Shown: positions 48,926-57,561 of the stretch, piece after piece
Numbering within the stretch: the stretch's first letter is position 1
Layout: every line of letters starts with the position of its first letter
From: an uncultured Bacteroides sp.
GTDB lineage: Bacteria > Bacteroidota > Bacteroidia > Bacteroidales > Bacteroidaceae
Assembly (NCBI GenBank): GCA_949289265.1
Contig: CASENE010000076.1
Span: 60,566 to 124,565, forward strand
Direction of reading: 5' to 3'
Length of the DNA stretch: 64,000 nt
Notes under the pieces: model-generated
The model's database searches: none
What the model was told of the DNA's origin: nothing
Seen by the model: only the letters and a program-made list of their open reading frames with translations
Position numbers and translations under genes: made by a program

Positions 48926-51196
48926 ATGATGAAATTGAAATCTGTTGTGACGCTCTCGGTAGGCGCGCTGTTGTTGATGGCTGGTGTGCAGGTGATATGT
49001 ACGCTTTATGCCTATCGTTCGGTGGCTGCACAGGCGGAAGAGGCGTTGGACAAAAGTTTCGTGAGGGCTTTCCGCTATACGGTGATGGACAAGAGAGAAC
49101 GCAGCCTGTCTCATTACCCGGATGGTACCATCCTTTATTTCCAATGTGTGCCTCCTGATTCGTCTTACGCCGTTGATAATGAGAAATACACGTTCTATGT
49201 CGCCCAGCAGGAGTCGGCAGTCTTGCAGGATTATTACGGCTTGCCTGAAATTTCGCTGGACACGTTGTGCATGAATCTGGAAAACGAGTTGCGGCATGAG
49301 GGGATTAGCGGCGTCTTGTCCATCGTGAAGGGGAAAGAAGATGAGGCAGGCCCTCGGCAGGTCTATGCGGACGGTACAGACTCCCGTTGGCCCGGGCTGC
49401 GCATGGTTTCGGGCAAGGCCTACTTGCACAGGACGAAAGGGGTGTATGTGCAGTCGCAGTTGTTCATCCCGTTTTATCAAGGCATTGTGGGCAGGTTTCT
49501 GCTGTTCAATGCGACGACCTTGATGCTGATGCTCCTGGTGGTAGGGACTTTCTGGAGCAGGAGCCGGAGGTTGAGAAAGCAGCAAGCAGGCATTGACAGG
49601 CAGAAACAGAATTTCTATCTCCAGGCCAAGAATATGGAATCTCCCATGTGGCGGATGAAGGAGGATATCGCTGCTTCCGCCTGGGAGCCTGCGCGTGAGG
49701 CGAGTCGCCATTTGCTGGATGCTGTGGAAGAAACCCTGACGGAGGCAAAGCTGGAGAACAGGAAATTGCAGAAGCGGCGTTGGGGGCGGTTTGCCTTTTC
49801 GTGGTGGCTGTCGTTGGTCGGCATCGTGCTGCTGATGGCCTTTTGGACGGTTTATATTTATCGGACGCTGAAGCAGGAGACGATAGACGGCGCGCAGGTG
49901 TGCCTGGAACAGGCCTTTAACAGCGAGGCCGGGGCTCGTTTTGAAAAGGCTTTTGATGCGGTGGAGGCCTCCGGCGAATCTTGGCTTACCTATACGCCGA
50001 TGCCGACCCGGCAGGCCCTGCTGCAGTTGGACTCCCTGCTGAAGCACTGCTGGGTAGAGAATTTGTCCCGGGGAAATCCGGACGGTGAGCCTGTCTTTAT
50101 GGGAAACGTGACGACCATAGACCATTCGTCGAAGTTGCTGATTGGGGCGAATGACCAGATACTGGGTGCTTATCATACACAAGGGCTGATAGAAGACCGG
50201 GTGGGCGGCCGGTTCCCTTTCGACAAGGCGTATGTGGATTCGGCTTTCAATGGCGAGTTGCGCCGGAAGGATTATCCGGTCGGGAGGCTCCATTTCTTCT
50301 GTTCGGACAGTGACAGCCTGGCTTCTGGTTTGACGACGTTTGTCACCCGTGCTTTTCGCGTCCGCGAGGAACAGCCGGAAAAGATGCAGGGCGTCATGCA
50401 AGTTCCAGTCTCTTATTTAGTCCGTTCCGCGTGGTATCTTTTCTTGCCCCTCGTGCAGATGCTGGTCTTCACGCTGTCCTGCATCTATATCCAATGGCGC
50501 ATTGCCCGCCGTCAGCGGAAGCAGGGGCAGTTCCGGCGCGACTTCACCTACGCCATGATACACGACATGAAGTCGCCCCTGCAGTCCGTGCTGATGGGTT
50601 CGCAAATCATGGCGAGCGGCAAGCTGGGCGAAGGGTCGGAGAAGGCCGCGCGCATCGTGTCGGCCATGCAGGACGAGTGCGACCACCTGCTGGCCCTTTC
50701 GCACCGGGTGGTGACGCTGACGCAGATAGAGCGTGGCGAACTGCAGTTGCACAAGACCGAAGTGTCCTTGCGGCCCTTGCTGGACGACCTCTGCGCCAAG
50801 TTCCGCCTGAAAGCCCCGAAGCCGGTGAGCTTCGAGGTGGACTGTGCCGACGGACTCTGTGTCACGGCCGACGCCTTCTGCCTGCGCGAGGTGTTGTCCA
50901 ATCTGGTGGACAATGCGGTGAAGTATTCCCGCCGGGAGGTGCGTATCCGTCTTTCGGCCCTCCGGACTGCAGGCGGGGTGAGCATCCGTGTGCGCGACAA
51001 CGGCATCGGCATCCCTGCGCGCGACCGCCAGCGCATCTTCGGCAAGTTCGAGCGCGTGGCTTCCGGCCGCCTTGTCACGGGCTTCGGCCTGGGCCTGAGC
51101 TTTGTCCGGCAGGTGGTGCAGGCGCATGGCGGCATGGTGTCGGTGCAGAGCGACGGGCGCAGTTACAGCGAGTTTGTGGTGCTGCTGCCCCAGTGA
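48926..51196 (+). CDS. Sensor histidine kinase with a duplicated sensor/HisKA half
   Basis: 756 residues from ATG 48926. Four membrane segments lie near 8-28, 188-209, 290-312 and 502-523, giving two periplasmic sensor regions. HisKA has MIHDMKSPLQS with His546. The ATPase has N box NLVDNAVKYS (659-668), DNGIGIP (691-697) and GFGLGLS (719-725). Residues 1-280 look like an older copy of 290-560: SVGALLLMA...TLYAYRS matches LVGIVLLMA...VYIYRTL, and NFYLQAKNMESP sits where DFTYAMIHDMKSP is, but without the His. No response regulator is adjacent. Flanking DUF3836-like genes with OmpR-type repeats are likely targets. Confidence 0.88.
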   Translation: MMKLKSVVTLSVGALLLMAGVQVICTLYAYRSVAAQAEEALDKSFVRAFRYTVMDKRERSLSHYPDGTILYFQCVPPDSSYAVDNEKYTFYVAQQESAVLQDYYGLPEISLDTLCMNLENELRHEGISGVLSIVKGKEDEAGPRQVYADGTDSRWPGLRMVSGKAYLHRTKGVYVQSQLFIPFYQGIVGRFLLFNATTLMLMLLVVGTFWSRSRRLRKQQAGIDRQKQNFYLQAKNMESPMWRMKEDIAASAWEPAREASRHLLDAVEETLTEAKLENRKLQKRRWGRFAFSWWLSLVGIVLLMAFWTVYIYRTLKQETIDGAQVCLEQAFNSEAGARFEKAFDAVEASGESWLTYTPMPTRQALLQLDSLLKHCWVENLSRGNPDGEPVFMGNVTTIDHSSKLLIGANDQILGAYHTQGLIEDRVGGRFPFDKAYVDSAFNGELRRKDYPVGRLHFFCSDSDSLASGLTTFVTRAFRVREEQPEKMQGVMQVPVSYLVRSAWYLFLPLVQMLVFTLSCIYIQWRIARRQRKQGQFRRDFTYAMIHDMKSPLQSVLMGSQIMASGKLGEGSEKAARIVSAMQDECDHLLALSHRVVTLTQIERGELQLHKTEVSLRPLLDDLCAKFRLKAPKPVSFEVDCADGLCVTADAFCLREVLSNLVDNAVKYSRREVRIRLSALRTAGGVSIRVRDNGIGIPARDRQRIFGKFERVASGRLVTGFGLGLSFVRQVVQAHGGMVSVQSDGRSYSEFVVLLPQ

Positions 51197-51205
51197 GGCC
51201 GGACG

Positions 51206-51262
51206 TTAACCTAACGATAACACAGTCTTAACCCAATGCCTGGTTCGTTCCCCCTACCTTTG
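51206..51262 (+). promoter_or_regulatory. Activator-type promoter of DUF3836-like gene 2 (TAAC repeats)
   Basis: TAAC at 51207, 51218 and 51229 (11-bp phase) plus 51212, and TACCTTTG at 51255-51262. The 26-bp distance from last repeat to -7 box is the same as in copy 1. The first TAAC repeat begins 10 bp after the kinase stop codon. Confidence 0.7.
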
Positions 51263-51329
51263 CAATGTCGAAAGGACAAAGAAACAAGAAAACGAATCAA
51301 GTATGAACCCATTAAAAACATTTACGATT

Positions 51330-51815
51330 ATGAAGACTTTAGTTATCTCCCTCGTCATTGCAGCAACTTCCGTTCTGAACTCCGCTTTTGCCGCCGCACC
51401 CTCGGCCGGTTTTGCCTATAACGCCGATACGGACAGCACGGGCGTCACCACCCAATACGTCTACAAGAAAACCCCGGACGGACGCTACCTGCGCCACCAC
51501 CTGAAGCACTGCTACACCTACGACGATGCCCACCGCCTGCTCAGCCGCGCGACCCTCCGCTGGGATGCCGCCTCCGGCGATTACCGTCCCGCCTACGCCC
51601 TGCATTATGCCTACGCCGCCGATGCTTCCGTCTCCGTCGAACTGGCCCTGTGGAACCCGCAGACTGAAGATTATACCGATGTCCGCGAGAAGGCCGTCTA
51701 TGCCGCCGACGACCGGGGAATCACCTATCAGGCCTATGAATACGATGCCGCCAGCGATGCCTGGCAACTGACCCGTGAGCTGGCAACGGAAGCCGCTCTG
51801 CTGGCCCATCGGTAA
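51330..51815 (+). CDS. Small exported DUF3836-like protein, copy 2
   Basis: 161 residues from ATG 51330; ATG 51303 would add nine residues in front of the signal peptide and is less likely. It is almost identical to copy 1 at the DNA level, including the 5' leader (AATGTCGAAAGGACAAAGAA), so the duplication is recent or kept uniform by gene conversion. Signal peptide about 1-22. Function unknown; probably controlled by the intervening kinase. Confidence 0.8.
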   Translation: MKTLVISLVIAATSVLNSAFAAAPSAGFAYNADTDSTGVTTQYVYKKTPDGRYLRHHLKHCYTYDDAHRLLSRATLRWDAASGDYRPAYALHYAYAADASVSVELALWNPQTEDYTDVREKAVYAADDRGITYQAYEYDAASDAWQLTRELATEAALLAHR

Positions 51816-51836
51816 AGGTGGAACGGGAAAAACATC

Positions 51837-51890
51837 GCCGGGCGGAAGGCCTCCGGACGCAAAATCGGGAGCCTTCCGCCCGGCTGTTGT
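51837..51890 (+). terminator. Terminator after DUF3836-like gene 2
   Basis: A perfect 14-bp stem pairs 51837-51850 with 51871-51884, followed by TGTTGT. Confidence 0.8.
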
Positions 51891-51933
51891 GGTAGGGCTT
51901 TGTTAACAGGCAGGTAATCAGCGTTTAGTGGCG

Positions 51934-52021
51934 TAGTAGTCCCCGCTTGCTGGCATAGTATCTCCAGGCGGCTGGCATAGTAGTCCCCGGTCGTTGGAAC
52001 TATATCTCCCGTTCGGGCCGT
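51934..52021. repeat. 22-bp x4 intergenic tandem array (TAGTA family)
   Basis: Units start at 51934, 51956 and 51978 with core TAGTAGTCCCCGCTTGCTGG; a fourth, degenerate unit begins at 52000. The flank TTAGTGGCG before it is shared with the 31.7-kb array. It lies in the 346-bp gap between the DUF3836-like terminator and the PASTA gene promoter. Confidence 0.82.
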
Positions 52022-52124
52022 TTTGTCCCCCGGGCAGGGCGGCTGTGTTCCCGTCCGGGGCGGCACTGTGTGCGCCGGGGTGGAAAAAACTTGCCTCTTC
52101 GTTCTTCATTCTTCATGAAATCCG

Positions 52125-52132
52125 TATCTTTG
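52125..52132 (+). promoter_or_regulatory. -7 box for the PASTA-rluD-ddl operon
   Basis: TATCTTTG lies 30 nt before ATG 52162. The -33 region has no clear TTTG. Confidence 0.55.
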
Positions 52133-52161
52133 TGCCGCATAACCCAACGCAAAGACCGATT

Positions 52162-52815
52162 ATGACGATAAAAGAATTCTTCTCCTTCCGTGCCAACCGC
52201 TTCTTTTGGCTCAACCTGCTGGCCATGCCCGTGGTGCTGGTTCTCCTGGTGTGGGGCACGCTGCGGTGGCTGGACGCCTATACGCATCACGGCGAGGCGG
52301 TGGCAGTGCCCGACGTGAAACACAAGCCCTTGGCCGAGGCTCAGCAGTTGTTGGCTCAAGGAGGCCTGCAAAGTGTGGTGGCCGATTCCACCTATGTCAA
52401 GACCCTTCCGCCGGGCTGCGTGTTGGAATACAATCCGGCCGTGGGACAGCGGGTGAAGCGCGGGCGCATCGTCTACTTGACTGTCAACACGCGGAACGTA
52501 CCCCTGGTGGAGCTGCCCGATGTGGCCGACAACAGCTCGTTGCGCGAGGCCGAGGCCCGCTTGCTGGCTGCCGGCTTCAAGCTGATGCCCAATGATACGG
52601 TGCCCGGCGAGCGCGACTGGGTGTATGGGGTGAAGCACGAGGGGCGGTTGCTGGGTCTGAAGGCCGAGGTGCCCCAAGGAGCCTACCTGACCATTGTGGT
52701 GGGCGACGGGCAGGTGCACACGGAGATTGTGGCCGACACGCTGGCGGGCGATTCGCTGGGCCTGCGGCAGGAGGAGGTGAAAGAGACAGGCGCGGCCGAC
52801 GAGTCGTGGTTCTGA
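52162..52815 (+). CDS. Membrane-anchored PASTA-domain protein
   Basis: 217 residues from ATG 52162, with one N-terminal helix (about 15-36) and a periplasmic part. Two or three PASTA repeats are seen: VPDVKHKPLAEAQQLL with NPAVGQRVKRGRIVYLTV, then LPDVADNSSLREAEARL. PASTA domains bind peptidoglycan or mediate dimers. Here there is no kinase or transpeptidase domain, so it is probably a wall-linked accessory. It heads a run with rluD and ddl, 79 nt upstream of rluD. Confidence 0.88.
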   Translation: MTIKEFFSFRANRFFWLNLLAMPVVLVLLVWGTLRWLDAYTHHGEAVAVPDVKHKPLAEAQQLLAQGGLQSVVADSTYVKTLPPGCVLEYNPAVGQRVKRGRIVYLTVNTRNVPLVELPDVADNSSLREAEARLLAAGFKLMPNDTVPGERDWVYGVKHEGRLLGLKAEVPQGAYLTIVVGDGQVHTEIVADTLAGDSLGLRQEEVKETGAADESWF

Positions 52816-52893
52816 AGCAGCAGGGCGGGGGCGAAGGAATCTCCCGCCGGAAACCTTCTTTATTCTTCATTTAATCAGGTTCTACAAGAGACA

Positions 52894-53958
52894 ATGGCGC
52901 AAGACGAGATATTGGACGACGAATTGGATGAGTTAGAGCCCACTGCAACGGAGGGGGCGCAACAGTATGAACACTTCCGCGTGGTGGTGGACAAGGGGCA
53001 GGAGATGGTGCGTGTGGACAAGTACCTCTTCGACCGCATCCAGAACGCCTCGCGCAACCGCATCCAGAAGGCAGCCGATGCCGGCTTTGTGCTGGCCAAC
53101 GGGCGGCCCGTGAAGTGCAGCTACCGGGTGAAGCCGCTGGACGTCATCACCCTCTCCATGGACCGTCCGCCCTACGAGAACGACATTACCCCCGAAGACA
53201 TCCCCCTGGACGTGGTCTATGAAGACGACGACGTGCTGGTGGTCAACAAGCCTGCGGGCCTCGTGGTGCATCCCGGTCACGGCAACTGGCACGGCACGCT
53301 GGTCAACGCCATTGCCTGGCACCTGAAAGACAATCCCCGCTACGATGCCAACGACCCTCACGTGGGCCTGGTGCACCGCATCGACAAAGATACTTCCGGC
53401 CTGCTGGTGGTGGCCAAGACGCCCGATGCCAAGACGTGCCTGGGCAACCAGTTCCTGCACAAGACCACCCGTCGCCGCTATCGTGCCCTCGTCTGGGGCA
53501 ACGTGGAGCAGGATGAGGGCACCATCTGCGCCAACATCGGCCGCAATCCGCGCGACCGCATGCTGATGGCCGTCTTGCCCGAGGGCGAAGGCCGTCATGC
53601 CGTCACTCACTACCGCGTGCTGGAGCGGCTGGGTTATGTCACGTGGGTGGAGTGTGTTTTAGAAACAGGGCGTACACACCAGATTCGTGTGCACATGAAG
53701 CACATCGGGCACACCCTTTTCAACGATTCGCGTTACGGGGGCCACGAGATTCTGCGCGGCACCCGCTTTGCCAAATACAAACAATTTGTAAACAACTGCT
53801 TTGACATCTGTCCGCGGCAGGCCCTGCACGCCATGACGCTGGGATTCCGGCATCCCGTCACGGGCGAAGAAATGGACTTCACCTGTCCCGTTCCACCGGA
53901 TATGTCTGCCTTGATTGACAAGTGGCGAGGCTATATCAGTAACAGAGACTTAGAATGA
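52894..53958 (+). CDS. rluD: 23S rRNA pseudouridine synthase RluD-type
   Basis: 354 residues. S4-like domain (VDKYLFDRIQNASRNRIQKAADAGFV) at about 30-60, then the catalytic domain with LVHRIDKDTSGLLVVAK, whose Asp is the nucleophile, and ECVLETGRTHQIRVHMK. It isomerises uridines in helix 69 of 23S rRNA. It overlaps ddl by 4 nt (ATGA), indicating translational coupling. Confidence 0.93.
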   Translation: MAQDEILDDELDELEPTATEGAQQYEHFRVVVDKGQEMVRVDKYLFDRIQNASRNRIQKAADAGFVLANGRPVKCSYRVKPLDVITLSMDRPPYENDITPEDIPLDVVYEDDDVLVVNKPAGLVVHPGHGNWHGTLVNAIAWHLKDNPRYDANDPHVGLVHRIDKDTSGLLVVAKTPDAKTCLGNQFLHKTTRRRYRALVWGNVEQDEGTICANIGRNPRDRMLMAVLPEGEGRHAVTHYRVLERLGYVTWVECVLETGRTHQIRVHMKHIGHTLFNDSRYGGHEILRGTRFAKYKQFVNNCFDICPRQALHAMTLGFRHPVTGEEMDFTCPVPPDMSALIDKWRGYISNRDLE

Positions 53959-54932
53959 AACGTATCATTGCCATCGTAGCCGGGGGCGACACCTCCGAAT
54001 ACGAAGTATCCTTGCGCAGTGCGCAAGGCATCGAGTCCTTCCTCGACAAGGACAAGTATATTCCCTATATCGTCGTGCTGCATGGCACCGACTGGCACGT
54101 GCAGCTGCCCGGTGGGGGCACGGCGCCCATCGACCGCAACGACTTCAGCTTTACTGCCGGAGGGCAGAAGACCACCTTCGACTATGCCTACATCATCATC
54201 CACGGCACGCCCGGCGAAGACGGCCGCCTGCAGGGCTACTTCGACATGCTTCACCTGCCCTATTCGGGCTGTGGCGTTCTGGCCTCGTCTCTCACCTACG
54301 ACAAGTTTGTCTGCAACCACTATCTGAAAGGCTTCGGCGTGCGCATTGCCGACTCCCTGCTGCTGCGCAAGGGACAGTCTATTGCGGATGAAGACGTGGT
54401 GCAGAAGATTGGGCTGCCCTGTTTCATCAAGCCCAACCTGGGCGGCTCCAGCTTCGGCGTTACTAAGGTGAAGACTCCCGCGGAAATTCAGCCCGCCATT
54501 GCCAAGGCTTTTGCCGAGGCTCCGGAGGTCATCATCGAGGCCTTTATGCAAGGCACGGAAATCACCTGCGGGTGCTACAAGACCACGGCCAGCGCCGCCG
54601 TCTTCCCCATCACCGAGGTAGTGTCGCATCACGAATACTTCGACTACGACGCCAAGTACTGCGGCGACTCGGACGAGATAACGCCTGCCCGCATTCCCGA
54701 TGAGTTGCGCGACCGGGTGCAGAAGCTCACTTCCGCCATCTACGACATCCTGGGAGCCAAGGGCATCATCCGCGTGGACTACATCATCACCGAAGGCGCC
54801 AAAATCAACCTGCTGGAGGTGAACACCACGCCCGGCATGACCACCACCAGCTTTATCCCCCAGCAGGTGCGCGCCGCCGGGATGGAGCTGAAGCAGGTGC
54901 TGACCGACATCATAGAAGACAGTTTCCAATAA
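53955..54932 (+). CDS. ddl: D-alanine--D-alanine ligase
   Basis: 325 residues, ATP-grasp fold. IVAGGDTSEYEVSLRSA at the N-terminus, HGTPGEDGRLQGYFDMLHLPYSG, FIKPNLGGSSFGVTKV and NLLEVNTTPGMT are the substrate and Mg-ATP blocks. It makes the D-Ala-D-Ala used by MurF. It is coupled to rluD by a 4-nt overlap. Confidence 0.96.
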   Translation: MKRIIAIVAGGDTSEYEVSLRSAQGIESFLDKDKYIPYIVVLHGTDWHVQLPGGGTAPIDRNDFSFTAGGQKTTFDYAYIIIHGTPGEDGRLQGYFDMLHLPYSGCGVLASSLTYDKFVCNHYLKGFGVRIADSLLLRKGQSIADEDVVQKIGLPCFIKPNLGGSSFGVTKVKTPAEIQPAIAKAFAEAPEVIIEAFMQGTEITCGCYKTTASAAVFPITEVVSHHEYFDYDAKYCGDSDEITPARIPDELRDRVQKLTSAIYDILGAKGIIRVDYIITEGAKINLLEVNTTPGMTTTSFIPQQVRAAGMELKQVLTDIIEDSFQ

Positions 54933-54952
54933 CCCCGTAAATCCTCATTGCC

Positions 54953-56095
54953 ATGAACGAAGAATTTGACGAAATCCGCCCCTATTATGACGAGGAACTA
55001 CCCGCCGTCTACGACGAACTGATTGCCGACCCCGCTTTCCGCCAGGTGCTGGAAGCAGCCATGCCCGGCGTGCCCTTCGAGGCGTTGGCGGCCAAGATGC
55101 GCACGTGCAAGACCAAGCAGGAGTTTCAGGTCGGCTTCTGCTATGATTTCATGAAACGCATCATCCGGAGCGCCACCGAGGGAGTGACGTTGGACAATTC
55201 GGGCCTGGCCGACAAGTCCGGCGCCTATACCTATGTGTCCAACCACCGCGACATCGTGCTCGACTCCGGTTTCCTGTCCCTCATGCTGGTGGAGCAGGGC
55301 CTGGACACCGTGGAGATTGCCATCGGCGACAACCTCCTCATCTATCCTTGGATTAAGAAACTGGTGCGCATCAACAAGTCGTTCATCGTGCAGCGCGCCC
55401 TCACCATGCGTCAGATGTTGGAATCTTCGGCCCGCATGTCGCGCTACATGCACCACACCATCCGCGACAAGCATCAGTCCATCTGGATTGCCCAGCGCGA
55501 AGGGCGTGCCAAGGACTCCAGCGACCACACGCAAGAGAGCATCCTCAAGATGATGGCCATGGCAGGCGAGGGCGACGTTCTCAGTCGCCTGCGGGAGATG
55601 AACATCGTCCCCCTGTCCATCTCTTACGAATACGACCCCTGCGACTTCCTCAAGGCCAAAGAGTTCCAGCAGAAGCGTGACAATCCCGACCACAAGAAAA
55701 CCATGGCCGACGACCTGCTGAGCATGCAGACGGGCCTGATGGGCTACAAAGGCCACGTGCATCTCTGCACCGCCGCCTGCCTCAACGACCAGCTGGCTCA
55801 ACTGGACAGCTCCTTGCCCAAGCAGGAACTCTTCATCCGCGTGGCCGGACTGATAGACCGGGGCATCTTTGCCAACTATCGCCTCTATCCCAACAACTAC
55901 GTGGCTGCCGACCTGCTGGAGAACGACAATCACTTTGCCTCGCACTATACGGCCGACGACCGCCAGCGGTTCCAGGACTACGTGGCCCGTCAGCTCTCCC
56001 GCATCGACCTGCCGGACAAGGACGAAGCATTTTTGCGCGAGAAGCTGCTGCTGATGTATGCCAACCCGTTGCGTAACCAATTAAGCGTGTTGTGA
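54953..56095 (+). CDS. Glycerol-phosphate-type acyltransferase
   Basis: 380 residues, no signal peptide. YVSNHRDIVLDSGFLSLML holds an acyltransferase NH...D motif, and IWIAQREGRAKDSSD matches the second conserved block with the Glu-Gly. These proteins acylate lysophosphatidic acid or related lipids at the inner membrane. It is longer than PlsC and ends with a helical region specific to the Bacteroidota. It lies 20 nt after ddl. Confidence 0.82.
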   Translation: MNEEFDEIRPYYDEELPAVYDELIADPAFRQVLEAAMPGVPFEALAAKMRTCKTKQEFQVGFCYDFMKRIIRSATEGVTLDNSGLADKSGAYTYVSNHRDIVLDSGFLSLMLVEQGLDTVEIAIGDNLLIYPWIKKLVRINKSFIVQRALTMRQMLESSARMSRYMHHTIRDKHQSIWIAQREGRAKDSSDHTQESILKMMAMAGEGDVLSRLREMNIVPLSISYEYDPCDFLKAKEFQQKRDNPDHKKTMADDLLSMQTGLMGYKGHVHLCTAACLNDQLAQLDSSLPKQELFIRVAGLIDRGIFANYRLYPNNYVAADLLENDNHFASHYTADDRQRFQDYVARQLSRIDLPDKDEAFLREKLLLMYANPLRNQLSVL

Positions 56096-56096
56096 T

Positions 56097-56792
56097 ATGA
56101 AGAAGATGGGCGACTGTTTGCGTCTGTGCCTCCTACTTTCGCTCGTGGGGCTGTGGACAGCCTGTGCAGACGATGACTATCACTATCCGTCCGTCTCCCT
56201 GGAGTTCATGACGGCCAGCACCAACTCGAACGGCTATCTGCAGACCGTGCAGGCCGATGATGGAACCGTCTACGAGGTGATGAATGCCGTCGCGGCTCCC
56301 CACCTGGCGGCAGACAGCACCCTGCGTATTGTGGCCAATTATGCGCGCGAGCCGCTGGACGATGGCAGTACAGGAGCCTTGCTCTATGAGGCGCAGACAG
56401 CGATATCGCCGGTGCCCTGCGCGCCCGATGCTTTTGCAGAAGGCGTGAAGGCCGACCCTGCCTCCGTGTTGAGCATCTGGATGGGACTGGACTATCTGAA
56501 CCTGGTGCTCGAAATCCAATGTGCCGACGGGGCGCATGCCTTTCATTTCGTCGAAGAGCGGATAGACGACCTTGCCCCCGGCCGCCGCGAGGTCAGCCTG
56601 AGCCTCTATCACGATGCCGGCGATGACTCGGCGTATTATACGCGCCGCGTGTACTTGTCTGTGCCTCTCCGTCAGTATGCAGCCGATGGCGGCTCGTCCA
56701 CCATCCGTTTCAGCCTCCGCAACTATGCAGGCGAAACGGAGACCTATACGTTCGACTATTCTCCGGCCCTTTCATTAAACAACCCCCTTTAA
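56097..56792 (+). CDS. NigD-like lipoprotein
   Basis: 231 residues with a lipobox LWTAC (Cys near residue 23). The mature domain is beta-rich and resembles NigD-like proteins of Bacteroides. It starts 1 nt after the acyltransferase stop. Role unknown; surface exposure is possible since Asp residues follow the lipidated Cys (CADDD). Confidence 0.72.
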   Translation: MKKMGDCLRLCLLLSLVGLWTACADDDYHYPSVSLEFMTASTNSNGYLQTVQADDGTVYEVMNAVAAPHLAADSTLRIVANYAREPLDDGSTGALLYEAQTAISPVPCAPDAFAEGVKADPASVLSIWMGLDYLNLVLEIQCADGAHAFHFVEERIDDLAPGRREVSLSLYHDAGDDSAYYTRRVYLSVPLRQYAADGGSSTIRFSLRNYAGETETYTFDYSPALSLNNPL

Positions 56793-56807
56793 CCCGCAAG
56801 AAAAACA

Positions 56808-57194
56808 ATGAAAATCCTCCTCACTTTCTTATGCGCCCTGTTCCCCTTCCTGTTCTCCTGCCAGCAGAAGGCGCCCGGCTTTGAATCCCTTTCGGTGGAA
56901 AACTTCAAGACCCTGATTGACGACCCGGCCGTGCAACGCCTGGATGTGCGCACCACGGCCGAATATACCGAAGGCCACATACCCGGCAGTCTCAACATCA
57001 ACGTGCTCGACAAGCAGTTTGCCGCCATGGCCGACTCCCTGCTGCAGAAAGACCAGCCCGTGGCTCTCTATTGCCGCAGCGGCAAGCGCAGCAAGAAGGC
57101 GGCGGACATCCTCAGTCGGGCTGGCTACAAGGTCTATGAGTTGGGCGCCGGCTTCAACGGCTGGCAGTCGGCGGGGATGGAAGTGGAGAGATGA
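56808..57194 (+). CDS. Rhodanese-domain lipoprotein
   Basis: 128 residues, lipobox LFSC (Cys near 18). One rhodanese domain: [17 protein letters not shown] and the active-site loop LYCRSGKRS, then [16 protein letters not shown] sulfur-transfer or redox role outside the cytoplasm is likely. It is last in the PASTA-rluD-ddl run, with a strong terminator 6 nt later. Confidence 0.9.
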   Translation: MKILLTFLCALFPFLFSCQQKAPGFESLSVENFKTLIDDPAVQRLDVRTTAEYTEGHIPGSLNINVLDKQFAAMADSLLQKDQPVALYCRSGKRSKKAADILSRAGYKVYELGAGFNGWQSAGMEVER

Positions 57195-57199
57195 AAAAT

Positions 57200-57240
57200 A
57201 AATCGCCCCTCGTCCGCTGAAAAGACGAGGGGCGATTTTT
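57200..57240. terminator. Bidirectional terminator between rhodanese gene and tRNAs
   Basis: A perfect 15-bp stem (57200-57214 with 57224-57238) is flanked by A-rich sequence on the left and T residues on the right. It ends both the plus-strand operon and the minus-strand tRNA transcript. Confidence 0.93.
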
Positions 57241-57244
57241 CGAG

Positions 57245-57329
57245 TACCCGGAGCGGGACTTGAACCCGCACAGCCATTACTGGCCAAAGGATTTTAAGTC
57301 CTTCGTGTCTACCATTCCACCATCCGGGC
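57245..57329 (-). tRNA. tRNA-Leu (anticodon TAA)
   Basis: 85 nt on the minus strand, with a long variable arm as expected for a class II tRNA. The anticodon loop is CTTAAAA and the T arm GGTTCAAGTCC. The acceptor pairs GCCCGGA with TCCGGGT (one G-T pair) and the discriminator is A. CCA is not encoded. Confidence 0.93.
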
Positions 57330-57342
57330 AGCCCTCTGCGTG

Positions 57343-57415
<73 letters not shown>

Positions 57416-57438
57416 AGGCTTTTATCGAAAGACGGGTG

Positions 57439-57470
57439 CAAATATAGGGAGTTTCCCCGTCCCGGCCAAA
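57439..57470 (-). promoter_or_regulatory. Promoter of the tRNA-Gly-Leu transcript
   Basis: On the minus strand, TTTG (complement of 57467-57470) and TATATTTG (complement of 57439-57446) are 20 bp apart, 23 nt before the first base of tRNA-Gly. Confidence 0.8.
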
Positions 57471-57483
57471 TATTTTGCAGGGA

Positions 57484-57517
57484 AAAGAGCGGCTTCTTTC
57501 CGCCTTTCCGGCTCTTT
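57484..57517 (-). terminator. Probable argH terminator
   Basis: AAAGAGC (57484-57490) and GCTCTTT (57511-57517) with inner GG/CC pairing. On the minus strand it follows the argH stop by 44 nt and continues with CTTTTCC. Confidence 0.6.
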
Positions 57518-57561
57518 GCTCCCTTCTTGTCCTGATTCACGGGATCATTCCTTTCGGCGGC

